From: JBDZUZ01 sp040255445
Lineage (GTDB): Bacteria; Planctomycetota; Phycisphaerae; Phycisphaerales; UBA1924
DNA: 5,390 nt
Direction: 5' to 3'
NCBI GenBank assembly: GCA_040255445.1
Contig: JBDZUZ010000141.1
Location: 1-5,390, forward strand
Positions 1 through 5,390 of this stretch are shown here, in pieces. Positions within the stretch are counted from its first letter, which is position 1; each line of letters starts with the position of its first letter. The translations under genes were made by a program, and so were the position numbers. The notes beneath the pieces were generated by a model. The model had not been told where the DNA came from, did no database searches, and saw nothing but the letters and a program-made list of their open reading frames with translations.

Positions 1-2
1 AG

Positions 3-674
3 GTCACGCCCACGCCGGAGATCGCCGAACTTCTTGATGCGGCGCCGGGTGATGCGCTCTCCGCGACGTCGCTGGATATCTCGGACATCGGGCCGGTGGT
101 CGGCGCCGGTGATATTTCCGAGGGTGGCGAGGGGCTGGGGGGTTCGGGCGGCGGGGGCGCGAGCTTCTTCGGCGTCGAGGCTCAGGGCAACCGGTTCGCG
201 TACATCGTCGATGTCTCGGGTTCGATGGAGGGCGCGCGGCTCCAGACGCTGCAACTCGAACTCATCCGCTCGATCGACTCGCTGCTGGAGACCTCGCAGT
301 TTCTGATCGTGCCGTATTCGAGCGATGCGACACCGCTCGCCAACCGGCGGGCGTGGACCGATGCATCCAGCAACGGCAAGGGCTGGGCCAAGAACGCGAT
401 CACCGGGCTCTCCGCGCAGGGCGGCACGGACCCCCGACCGGGGTTCGCGATCGTGTTCGAGACCAAGCCGATCCCCGATGCCATCTACTTCATGACGGAC
501 GGCGAGTTCGATGATGTGGTTCCCGATGAGGTCTCGGCCCGGAACCGGCGGTTCAAGGTGCCGATCCATTGCATCTACATCGGGGACGATGAGCCGGTCC
601 CGGAGATCGAGAAGAAGATGCGGCTGATCGCGCGGCAGTCGCGGGGGACCTACCGGTTCATCAAGGGGCCGTGA
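3..674 (+). CDS. von Willebrand factor A (vWA) domain protein, 5'-truncated by the window edge
   Basis: The frame is open from base 3 to the TGA at 672-674, giving 223 visible codons; the true start lies upstream. Visible residues 1-45 are acidic and low in complexity (start VTPTPEIAELLDAAPGD). A glycine-rich linker GGSGGGG follows (residues 46-52, bases 138-158), then a SFFG motif and a vWA domain from about residue 64 to the C-terminus. The MIDAS metal site is complete: DVSGS (residues 70-74, bases 210-224), the threonine of GGTD (residue 142, bases 426-428) and the aspartate of MTDGEFDD (residue 166, bases 498-500). vWA domains with an intact MIDAS normally bind a divalent metal and mediate protein-protein contacts. 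I recall similar Gly-rich-linker vWA proteins from planctomycetes, often with an N-terminal membrane anchor; that part is not visible here. The gene is 65 nt upstream of the exported protein at 740 and on the same strand, so it probably belongs to the same operon. The ligand and the cell location are unknown. Confidence 0.93.
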   Translation, partial: VTPTPEIAELLDAAPGDALSATSLDISDIGPVVGAGDISEGGEGLGGSGGGGASFFGVEAQGNRFAYIVDVSGSMEGARLQTLQLELIRSIDSLLETSQFLIVPYSSDATPLANRRAWTDASSNGKGWAKNAITGLSAQGGTDPRPGFAIVFETKPIPDAIYFMTDGEFDDVVPDEVSARNRRFKVPIHCIYIGDDEPVPEIEKKMRLIARQSRGTYRFIKGP

Positions 675-739
675 GCCCACGCGGGGCGATCAAAGCTGAG
701 ATGATGACGACCGGAGCGGGATGAGCGACAGGGAGGTCG
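675..739 (+). other. 65-nt intergenic gap, no promoter or terminator recognised
   Basis: This is the only gap between genes in the window. It holds the Shine-Dalgarno-like GGGAGG at 731-736. A 4-bp inverted repeat (GCCC at 675-678 with GGGC at 684-687) has no T tract and is too weak to call a terminator. I see no convincing -35/-10 pair. Read-through from the vWA gene is the simplest assumption, but an internal promoter here cannot be excluded because promoters of this group are poorly defined by eye. Confidence 0.5.
731..736 (+). promoter_or_regulatory. Shine-Dalgarno site for the exported protein at 740
   Basis: GGGAGG lies 3 nt before the ATG at 740 and 12 nt before a second in-frame ATG at 749. 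Neither spacing is ideal, so the start could be either. The reading frame is closed just upstream by a TGA at 722-724, which limits the choice to these two ATGs near the site. Choosing 749 would remove only three residues and leave the signal peptide intact. Confidence 0.55.
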
Positions 740-2038
740 ATGCGGACGATGCGGTCAGGTCGGTGGGCATGGCGGGTCGCGGCGGTCGGGTTGCTGTGCG
801 GCCCTGCGGTCGCTGTCGCGCAGCCGGCGGGTGACCCATCCGCTGCAGCCGCGGCTTCGCCCTCGACCGTCGTGCTCCGCCGCGACTTTGCCGGCATGGC
901 CGCGGGCAGCACCCTGCCGGCTGAGAGTGTCTCGCTCGAAGGCGTTGTGGTGCGTGCTCCGGCGGCGGGCCAAACTGGCCTCGCGGGTCAGCCTGGCCCG
1001 GCGGGCGCGGCCGCCGCGGCAGCGGTGACTGTGCCGTGGGACATCATCGCCGGCATCGATGGGCCCCTGGCGCAGCGGGCCTCCTGGATGTCCGCCGCGG
1101 CGGAGAAGGCGTGGCGGGCGGTCTCGCGGCTCGAGCGCGGGGACACCGTCGCGGCAGAGCCGCTGCTCGAGGAACTCTTCGCTCTGTACGCCGGCCGGCG
1201 GGGGCCGACAGCGGAACGCATCGCCGGCGGGCTGCTGGCGTGCCGACTGCGCCGCGGCGCTGTCGCGGGCGCGGTCATGCCCTGGCTCGCGTGGTTCAAC
1301 GCTCGCGCCGAGTCGCAGCCGACATCACTCGACATCGTCGCGGGTCGCATCGATCCCGCGACGGGGCTCGCGCCGGACCTGCCGCCGGTCTGGCTCGATG
1401 TGCCCGCGACCGATGCGCTCGCCCGCGGACAGTGGCTGACGCCCGCCGCGGATGGCGAGCCGCTCTCGCCGGCGGCGCTGGATCTGGCGGCGCTGTATGA
1501 ACAGGCGGCGCGGCACGAGGTCGGCCTCGAGGCGATGTTGCCGCCGGAGCGATCGAGCGATGCCGGCATCCGGCTGGTGCGTGAGATGGTCGCGGCGCGG
1601 GTGTCTCCGCCGCCGCGCCGGGCCGAGGCTCGCATTGCGCTCCTCAAGATGGTTGATGCCCGCCCGGCGGCGTGGACCGAGGCGTGGATCCGTGTGGCGG
1701 TCGGGCGTTCGCTGCTGATGGAGCCGGACCGCGAGAGCCGTTTGCTCGGTGTGGCCCACCTTGCGCATGTGCCGGCGCGGCTGTCGCGCGAGAGCCCGTA
1801 CCTGACCGGGGTTGCGATCGCCGAGATGGCGGTCGCGGTGGCGCACCTGGGTGACGCCGCGGATGCGGTGGGGCTGCGCGACGAATTGGCATCGTCGTAC
1901 GGCGGTCACCCCGCGCTCGAGTGGCCGCCGCTCCGCGCGATCGTGGCGCCGCCGCCGAGCGCGAAGCCCGCGGTGCAACCCACTCAACCGACGACGCAGC
2001 AGCCGGATGAACTCCCGGGCGAAGGAGGCCCGAACTAG
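740..2038 (+). CDS. Exported alanine-rich helical protein of unknown function
   Basis: This is a 432-residue protein that I cannot assign to a named family. Residues 1-27 form a Sec-type signal peptide: a basic n-region (MRTMRSGRWAWR), a hydrophobic core, and a likely signal peptidase I site AVA|Q after residue 27. The cysteine at 20 is in GLLC, which is a poor lipobox. After cleavage there is an Ala/Pro-rich stretch. It contains five Gly-X-Y triplet glycines (residues 77-89, bases 968-1006) and an alanine run that ends at PWDII near residue 99. From about 100 to 390 the chain is Ala/Leu/Arg/Glu-rich and probably all helical (for example SAAAEKAWRAVSRLERGD and AVAVAHLGDAADAVGL), which resembles degenerate TPR-type repeats without a clean consensus. 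The C-terminus is a Pro/Gln/Thr-rich tail. The TAG stop touches the next ATG directly, so its expression is tied to the ExbB-like channel gene. The likely site is the periplasm. It may be a scaffold or partner of the motor, which is inference from position only. Confidence 0.85.
   Translation: MRTMRSGRWAWRVAAVGLLCGPAVAVAQPAGDPSAAAAASPSTVVLRRDFAGMAAGSTLPAESVSLEGVVVRAPAAGQTGLAGQPGPAGAAAAAAVTVPWDIIAGIDGPLAQRASWMSAAAEKAWRAVSRLERGDTVAAEPLLEELFALYAGRRGPTAERIAGGLLACRLRRGAVAGAVMPWLAWFNARAESQPTSLDIVAGRIDPATGLAPDLPPVWLDVPATDALARGQWLTPAADGEPLSPAALDLAALYEQAARHEVGLEAMLPPERSSDAGIRLVREMVAARVSPPPRRAEARIALLKMVDARPAAWTEAWIRVAVGRSLLMEPDRESRLLGVAHLAHVPARLSRESPYLTGVAIAEMAVAVAHLGDAADAVGLRDELASSYGGHPALEWPPLRAIVAPPPSAKPAVQPTQPTTQQPDELPGEGGPN
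2022..2028 (+). promoter_or_regulatory. Strong Shine-Dalgarno site for the ExbB-like gene
   Basis: AAGGAGG sits inside the last codons of the upstream gene, 10 nt before the ATG at 2039. It is the best ribosome binding site in the window. It supports 2039 over the next in-frame ATG at 2066, which would remove the first nine residues. It also suggests that the channel subunit is made at a high level compared with its neighbours. Confidence 0.8.
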
Positions 2039-2848
2039 ATGCTCTCAACCCTCGCGACCACCTTTATGCCCATATTCGCGCCGATCTTTGCGCAGGACGC
2101 GGCGGAAGCGCCCAGCAAATCGCTCCTGCAGTACATCCAGGGCGGCGGCTTCATCGGCTACATCATCATCGGGCTCTCGGTGCTGGCCCTGGCGCTGGCG
2201 ATCGTGCATTTCGTGCAGATCCGCCGCGAGAAGCTCGCGCCGCCCGATGTCGTCGAAGCGTTGCGGGCGCACCTTCGCGAGAACAGGCTCGACTCGGCGG
2301 TGCAGTACTGCGCGGCCGATGAGAACGACTGCTTCCTCACACGGATCTTCCACAACGCGCTGGTGCGCTGCCAGCGTTCGCCCTTCGGGTTCCTGGAGTT
2401 GCGATCGGCGCTCGAAGAATCCGGCCACCGCGAGGTCGAAAGGCTTTACCGCTCGACCGATGGTATCTCGGTGATCGCATCGATCGCGCCGATGCTCGGG
2501 CTGCTGGGCACCGTTGTCGGCATGGTGGGGGCCTTCGACACGATCAGCGCGACGCAGGGTGTCGCCAAGCCGCCGCAGCTCGCCGGGTCGATCTCGATCG
2601 CCCTGATCACGACGGTGCAGGGGCTGATCGTCGCGATCCCGGCGCACGCAGCGCTCAGCTACTTCCGCAACCGCATCGAGCGGTTCGCGAGCGAGGTCGG
2701 CGAGGTCGTTGAATCGCTCGCCGCGGAGCTCGAGCACACCGGCGGCAAGGCACCCGCGCGGCCTGGCGCCCGCGGCCCCGCGGCTCGCCCGACGATGTCC
2801 GGCCCGATGCCGACCCAGGCCCCCAACCCCGCGGAGATGCGCTCTTGA
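2039..2848 (+). CDS. exbB: MotA/TolQ/ExbB-family proton-channel subunit
   Basis: This 269-residue inner-membrane protein forms, with ExbD/TolR-type partners, a channel that turns proton flow into mechanical work. It has three membrane segments: about residues 38-61 (followed by RRREK-type positive charges, giving N-out topology), about 143-168, and about 181-206. The long loop 62-142 is cytoplasmic, as in ExbB and TolQ. The family signature APMLGLLGTVVGM spans 150-162; T158 matches the pore threonine T148 of E. coli ExbB, and T192 in ALITTVQGLIVAIPA matches T181. The first 18 residues are hydrophobic and end in IFA|Q, which suggests a cleavable signal or a periplasmic N-terminal extension as seen in some ExbB proteins, although the n-region has no basic residue. 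The C-terminus (about 235-269) is an unusual Pro/Ala/Arg-rich tail. The start directly follows the previous stop. Family membership is certain; ExbB versus TolQ is not resolved, so the symbol is family-level. Confidence 0.97.
   Translation: MLSTLATTFMPIFAPIFAQDAAEAPSKSLLQYIQGGGFIGYIIIGLSVLALALAIVHFVQIRREKLAPPDVVEALRAHLRENRLDSAVQYCAADENDCFLTRIFHNALVRCQRSPFGFLELRSALEESGHREVERLYRSTDGISVIASIAPMLGLLGTVVGMVGAFDTISATQGVAKPPQLAGSISIALITTVQGLIVAIPAHAALSYFRNRIERFASEVGEVVESLAAELEHTGGKAPARPGARGPAARPTMSGPMPTQAPNPAEMRS
2833..2836 (+). promoter_or_regulatory. Shine-Dalgarno site supporting the TTG start of the first ExbD
   Basis: GGAG lies 8 nt before the TTG at 2845, inside the last codons of the ExbB-like gene. 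There is no ATG or GTG in the right frame close by: the ATG at 2837 is in the ExbB frame. The spacing makes the rare TTG start credible. The TTG overlaps the ExbB TGA in a TTGA arrangement, which favours re-initiation by ribosomes that have just finished ExbB. Confidence 0.65.
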
Positions 2849-3273
2849 TCAGCGGCGGACGCACAAAGCGGAGGGTCTTCGCCAGCGCCGATTTGACGCC
2901 CATGATCGACGTGGTTCTGCAGCTCATCATCTTCTTCATGTTCACCAGTCAGTTCTCGCAGCTTGTCCGATCACCCATCGACCTTCCCAAGGAGAAGGGC
3001 GATCCGACCTCGCCGGCGACCACGGAGGAGGTCGTCATCGACGTGGGGCCGACGGGCGAGGTGCTGGTCGAGGGCGAGCCGGTGTCGTTCGATCGTGCGA
3101 TTCAACTGCTCGCGGCGGAGGTGCGTGAGAAGGGCGAGCGGCCCGAATTGGTGCAGGTGCTGGTGCGTGCGGATCGGATGGCGCCCGCCGGCAGCGTGAA
3201 CCGCATCGCCGAAGCGCTCGCTCGCCTCGAGATCCGTGCCTGGCGGCTGGGCACGGCGGGGGAGGGCCAGTGA
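2845..3273 (+). CDS. exbD: ExbD/TolR-family biopolymer transport protein, first copy
   Basis: This 142-residue, single-pass inner-membrane protein is the partner of the ExbB channel. The N-terminus is short, basic and cytoplasmic (R6, K8, R9, R10). It is followed by the ExbD signature LTPMIDVV (residues 17-24) and a membrane helix to about residue 37. D22 is the conserved aspartate equivalent to D25 of E. coli ExbD, which carries the proton. Gln26 within the helix (DVVLQLIIFF) is an unusual polar residue where ExbD proteins mostly have Leu. The periplasmic domain (about 45-142) has the ExbD pattern: the VVIDVGPTGEVLVEGEPV strand region, a helix, then VQVLVRAD and a last helix-strand unit. It starts at TTG, overlaps ExbB by 4 nt and overlaps the second ExbD by 4 nt, so the three are probably made together. 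With no OmpA-like peptidoglycan-binding domain it is not a MotB. Confidence 0.95.
   Translation: MISGGRTKRRVFASADLTPMIDVVLQLIIFFMFTSQFSQLVRSPIDLPKEKGDPTSPATTEEVVIDVGPTGEVLVEGEPVSFDRAIQLLAAEVREKGERPELVQVLVRADRMAPAGSVNRIAEALARLEIRAWRLGTAGEGQ
3261..3266 (+). promoter_or_regulatory. Shine-Dalgarno site for the GTG start of the second ExbD
   Basis: GGAGGG ends 3 nt before the GTG at 3270; its GGAGG core (3261-3265) leaves 4 nt. This is close but workable. The GTG overlaps the TGA of the first ExbD (GTGA), so translation is likely coupled. With this start the conserved Asp falls at residue 22, exactly as in the first ExbD, which supports both start choices. Confidence 0.6.
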
Positions 3274-3683
3274 AGTTCGGACGCGGCATCGATCGCGAGG
3301 GTTTTAAGGGGCTGCCGATCACCAGCATGATCGATGTGGTGTTCCTGCTGCTGGTCTACTTCCTCGTGACCGCGCGGATGACGCCCAGCGAAGCCCAGCT
3401 CGCCGCCGCGCTCAAGACGGAGAACCAGGGCTCCGCGCAGGCGACCAACTTCCAGCCGCAGATCATCGTCGTCGAGAACAGCGGGGGGAAGCCGTCGTTC
3501 CGCCTCGGTGACCGCGTGATGTTCGAGCGCGAGCAGTTGACCCAGATCCTGAAGCTGCTGCCCAAGGAACGCGGCGTGTTCGTCCGCGTGCGAGATGATG
3601 TCCCGGTGTCGGCGGCGACCGCGGCGGTGCAGGCCTGCCGCGATGCGGGCTTTACGAAGGTGACCTATGTCCCGGCGCCCTGA
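3270..3683 (+). CDS. exbD: ExbD/TolR-family biopolymer transport protein, second copy
   Basis: This is a 137-residue second ExbD. It has a basic cytoplasmic N-terminus (K2, R5, R9, K13), then ITSMIDVVFLLLVYFLVT (residues 17-34) as membrane helix and signature. D22 is the conserved proton-carrying Asp. Ser19 replaces the proline found in the first copy and in most ExbD proteins (TSMID rather than TPMID). The periplasmic domain ends in the standard ExbD pattern: VFVRVRDDVPVSAATAAVQ followed by AGFTKVTYV. Apart from the membrane signature it shares little with the first copy, so the two are old paralogues rather than a recent duplication. ExbD works as a dimer inside an ExbB pentamer, so a heterodimer of the two copies is plausible (inference). 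It overlaps both neighbours, by 4 nt upstream and 17 nt downstream. Confidence 0.95.
   Translation: MKFGRGIDREGFKGLPITSMIDVVFLLLVYFLVTARMTPSEAQLAAALKTENQGSAQATNFQPQIIVVENSGGKPSFRLGDRVMFEREQLTQILKLLPKERGVFVRVRDDVPVSAATAAVQACRDAGFTKVTYVPAP
3656..3663 (+). promoter_or_regulatory. Shine-Dalgarno site for the exported TPR-like gene
   Basis: GAAGGTGA lies inside the end of the second ExbD gene, with its AAGG core ending 6 nt before the ATG at 3667. The last three bases (TGA, 3661-3663) are an in-frame stop for the downstream gene, so 3667 is the earliest possible start. This start gives a well-formed signal peptide. Confidence 0.7.
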
Positions 3684-5390
3684 GCACACGCCGATCAGCG
3701 GCCGGTGGTGGCGAGCGCCGCTGCTGGGGGCGTTCTCGCTCTGCCTGAGCGCGGCATCGGCGCAGACCGCGCTCACGCCCGAAGATGAGAGCATCCAGCT
3801 CCGCCCGCAGGAGGCCGTCGAGAACTATCTTGCGCAGCATGATCTGCTCGAGGTCCTGGCCGCGCACCTGCGGCAGCGGGTCGCCGACACGATCGGTGAT
3901 GCGCGCGTGCGGAACGCGGAGCTGCTCGGGCGGCTGTATGTGCGGATGCTCGAGCGGGAGGACACACCTCCGGAACTGCGGCAATCGGTCGAGGCCCGCA
4001 GCCAGGAGCTGCTCGCGGCGGTCCCGCAGGCGGATTCCTTCGAGCTGCGGCTCAATCTCGCGAAGGCGAGCTATCTGCGGGCCGAGGAGATCGTGGAGAA
4101 CGAGCGGCTTCGCATCGCGACGCCGGATCAGAAGCAAGAGGCCGAGCGTGTGCTGCGGTCGGTGGCGCCCCTCTTCGCGAACATCGCGCTGAATGTGGGC
4201 CGCAAGGTCGGTGAACTGGAACGGAAGGAAACACTGGGCCGCGATCAGAACATCGAGGCATTGCGCACCGAGCTCGCCGATGCGCGCCGGCTGCGTTCGC
4301 TCGCGAGCTATTACGCGGGCTGGAGCGAGTACTACATCGGGTACCTCAGCGGTGTGCCGGTTCACGGCAACAAGGCCCGCGAGTACTTCGGTGTGCTGCT
4401 CAACGCGGTGCCGGGGCGGCAGGCGAGCCTCGACCGGCTCCCGCGCGGGCTGCTGCGGTATGAGCATGTTGCCCGCTCGGTGATCGGCTGCGCGATGGCG
4501 AGCTCGCTCGTGGGCGATGATGTCGAAGCGGCCCGCTGGCTCGAGGCCATCGACCTGGGCGAGTCCGTGCCCGAGGCGGTGCTGCGAGACCTCTATCCGC
4601 GGCAGGTCATGATCTACGCCGCGGCGAACCGCTGGGCCGATGTCGAGCTCGTCACCCGCCGCAAGCGGCAGAGCGCGAGCGATGGGGCCGTCCAGCCGCT
4701 GGATGTGGTTTCTGCACGGTTGCTCTCGGTGGTTGCGCTCGAAGCAGCCCGCGACCCCGCGCTCAGGGCCGGGCTCAAGTCGCAGGCCGAGCGGCTGGCG
4801 CAGACCGCGCTGGGGGATCTGGTCGCCCGGGGCGCGATCGCGCAGGTCCTCGACCTGGTGCGCAAGTACGGCACCGCACCGATCGGCGAGCGCGGCTTCG
4901 TCGTGAATTATGTCCGCGCCCTGAAGACGTTCGAAGATGCGCGGGAAGCGCACCGCGCGACCGGGCGGGATCCGGAACTCCCGGCGAAGGCCGCTCCGAT
5001 CGTGAATCAGTACGGCGAGGCGGCGCGGCTGCTGCAGGCCGCGATCCGCAGCGACGATGCATCCAACTTCGCGAGCGAGACAGCGCGGGCCGAGATCCGG
5101 CTGGGGCTGGCGTTCTACTACGCGGGCAGCCTTGAAGAGGCTGCGAAGCAGTTCGAACGGGCTGCGACGCTTACGCAGGACCCCGCCGAGCGCCAGGACG
5201 CGATCTGGTACGCGATCGTCGCCCTCGATCAACTGGTGGAATCCGGCGCGAGGTCGAAGGTCGAGATGCGCGATCGGCTCGCGCTCCTCTTCATCCGCGA
5301 CTTCCCCGGGAGCGAGCGTGCCTACCGCCTGCTCCTGCGGCAGACCAACGCCGAGCTGCTCGGATTCTTCGACGTCCTTCCCGAAAGCGC
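3667..5390 (+). CDS. Large exported TPR-like helical repeat protein, 3'-truncated by the window edge
   Basis: The frame is open for 574 codons from the ATG at 3667 to the end of the window with no stop, so the protein is incomplete. Residues 1-32 form a Sec signal peptide: basic n-region with RR and GRWWR, core APLLGAFSLCLSA, and likely cleavage at ASA|Q. The mature part appears entirely helical. The clearest TPR-like unit is at about residues 475-504 (RLGLAFYYAGSLEEAAKQFERA), followed by a second helical pair with IWYAIVALDQL. Another repeat-like segment with SYYAGWSEYYIGYL is at 214-227. Residues 195-213 are charged and may form a longer helix or coiled coil. The likely location is the periplasm. 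Exported TPR proteins sit beside TolQ/TolR-type motors in other bacteria (CpoB in the Tol-Pal cluster), so a role as scaffold or regulator for the motor is a reasonable inference, not shown. The gene overlaps the second ExbD by 17 nt. Strong G/C at codon third positions supports this strand over the long antisense frame. Confidence 0.93.
   Translation, partial: MSRRPEHTPISGRWWRAPLLGAFSLCLSAASAQTALTPEDESIQLRPQEAVENYLAQHDLLEVLAAHLRQRVADTIGDARVRNAELLGRLYVRMLEREDTPPELRQSVEARSQELLAAVPQADSFELRLNLAKASYLRAEEIVENERLRIATPDQKQEAERVLRSVAPLFANIALNVGRKVGELERKETLGRDQNIEALRTELADARRLRSLASYYAGWSEYYIGYLSGVPVHGNKAREYFGVLLNAVPGRQASLDRLPRGLLRYEHVARSVIGCAMASSLVGDDVEAARWLEAIDLGESVPEAVLRDLYPRQVMIYAAANRWADVELVTRRKRQSASDGAVQPLDVVSARLLSVVALEAARDPALRAGLKSQAERLAQTALGDLVARGAIAQVLDLVRKYGTAPIGERGFVVNYVRALKTFEDAREAHRATGRDPELPAKAAPIVNQYGEAARLLQAAIRSDDASNFASETARAEIRLGLAFYYAGSLEEAAKQFERAATLTQDPAERQDAIWYAIVALDQLVESGARSKVEMRDRLALLFIRDFPGSERAYRLLLRQTNAELLGFFDVLPES

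Noticed and set aside
675..687. Possible terminator hairpin after the vWA gene
   Set aside because: The stem is only 4 bp with a 5-nt loop and no following T run.
740..820. Lipoprotein signal in the exported protein (Cys20)
   Set aside because: The residues before the cysteine (GLL) do not fit a lipobox well, and a clean AVA|Q signal peptidase I site follows.
701..834. Short open frames in and after the intergenic gap (ATG at 701, 7 codons; ATG at 721, 37 codons)
   Set aside because: The first lacks a good ribosome binding site and is tiny. The second overlaps the signal peptide coding region in another frame and has an Arg/Gly-rich shadow-like product. A leader peptide role cannot be shown.
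988..1987. Two long minus-strand open frames of about 220 codons (988-1647 and 1325-1987)
   Set aside because: They lie inside the exported protein gene, overlap each other, have Arg/Ser-rich products and no start signals; they are shadows of high GC content.
1812..2474. Plus-strand open frame of 220 codons crossing the junction of the exported protein and ExbB genes
   Set aside because: It runs out of frame through two well-supported genes, and its product is extremely Arg/Ser-rich.
2039..3683. Zorya-type phage defence or flagellar MotA/MotB motor
   Set aside because: The ExbD proteins are 142 and 137 residues and lack the OmpA-like peptidoglycan-binding domain of MotB and ZorB. The ExbB-like protein lacks the long cytoplasmic tail of ZorA, and no helicase or nuclease gene is nearby in the window.
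3652..5232. A 526-codon open frame on the minus strand
   Set aside because: It is antisense to the exported TPR-like gene, which has a signal peptide, a ribosome binding site, G/C-biased third positions and operon context. The antisense product is Arg/Pro/Gln/His-rich with no recognisable domain, as expected for a mirror frame in GC-rich coding DNA.
3..5390. Bat-type aerotolerance operon (vWA plus TPR proteins)
   Set aside because: vWA and TPR genes do co-occur there, but Bat operons centre on MoxR and membrane-bound vWA genes, and not on ExbB/ExbD. There is no MoxR here; it remains only a distant analogy.
1..5390. CRISPR arrays, tRNA or rRNA genes, insertion sequences, attachment sites
   Set aside because: No direct-repeat arrays, no cloverleaf or rRNA-like stretches, no transposase frames or terminal inverted repeats were seen; almost every base is inside a supported coding frame.

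Overview
All genes that can be supported lie on the plus strand. They form what looks like one tightly packed operon of six genes, cut at both ends by the window. By eye the DNA is very G+C rich, with codon third positions strongly biased to G or C. Alanine-rich secreted proteins surround a MotA/TolQ/ExbB channel gene followed by two ExbD genes and a secreted TPR-like protein, and a von Willebrand factor A (vWA) protein with a glycine-rich linker lies upstream. This combination is most like high-GC Planctomycetota, perhaps the Phycisphaerae. That assignment rests on remembered gene neighbourhoods and composition, not on a marker gene.

Layout: (1) 3-674, the 3' part of a vWA-domain protein with a complete MIDAS metal site. 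(2) 675-739, a 65-nt gap, the only intergenic space in the window. (3) 740-2038, an exported alanine-rich helical protein of unknown function. (4) 2039-2848, an ExbB/TolQ-type proton-channel subunit. (5) 2845-3273, a first ExbD. (6) 3270-3683, a second, divergent ExbD. (7) 3667 to the window end, a large exported helical/TPR-like protein with no stop codon in the window. From 740 onward the genes touch or overlap (0, 4, 4 and 17 nt), with TTG and GTG starts at the two ExbD genes, so they are probably translated in a coupled way.

How they may work together: ExbB-type and ExbD-type proteins form an inner-membrane stator that uses the proton-motive force to drive a partner across the periplasm (TonB, TolA and similar partners in known systems). 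Both ExbD proteins keep the proton-carrying Asp, and ExbB keeps both pore threonines, so the motor looks functional. No TonB, TolA, TolB, Pal or OmpA-like gene is in the window. The partners on show are a vWA protein and two exported helical-repeat proteins. The most interesting reading, which is inference, is a dedicated energised envelope system in which one of these proteins, possibly the vWA protein, replaces the usual force transducer.
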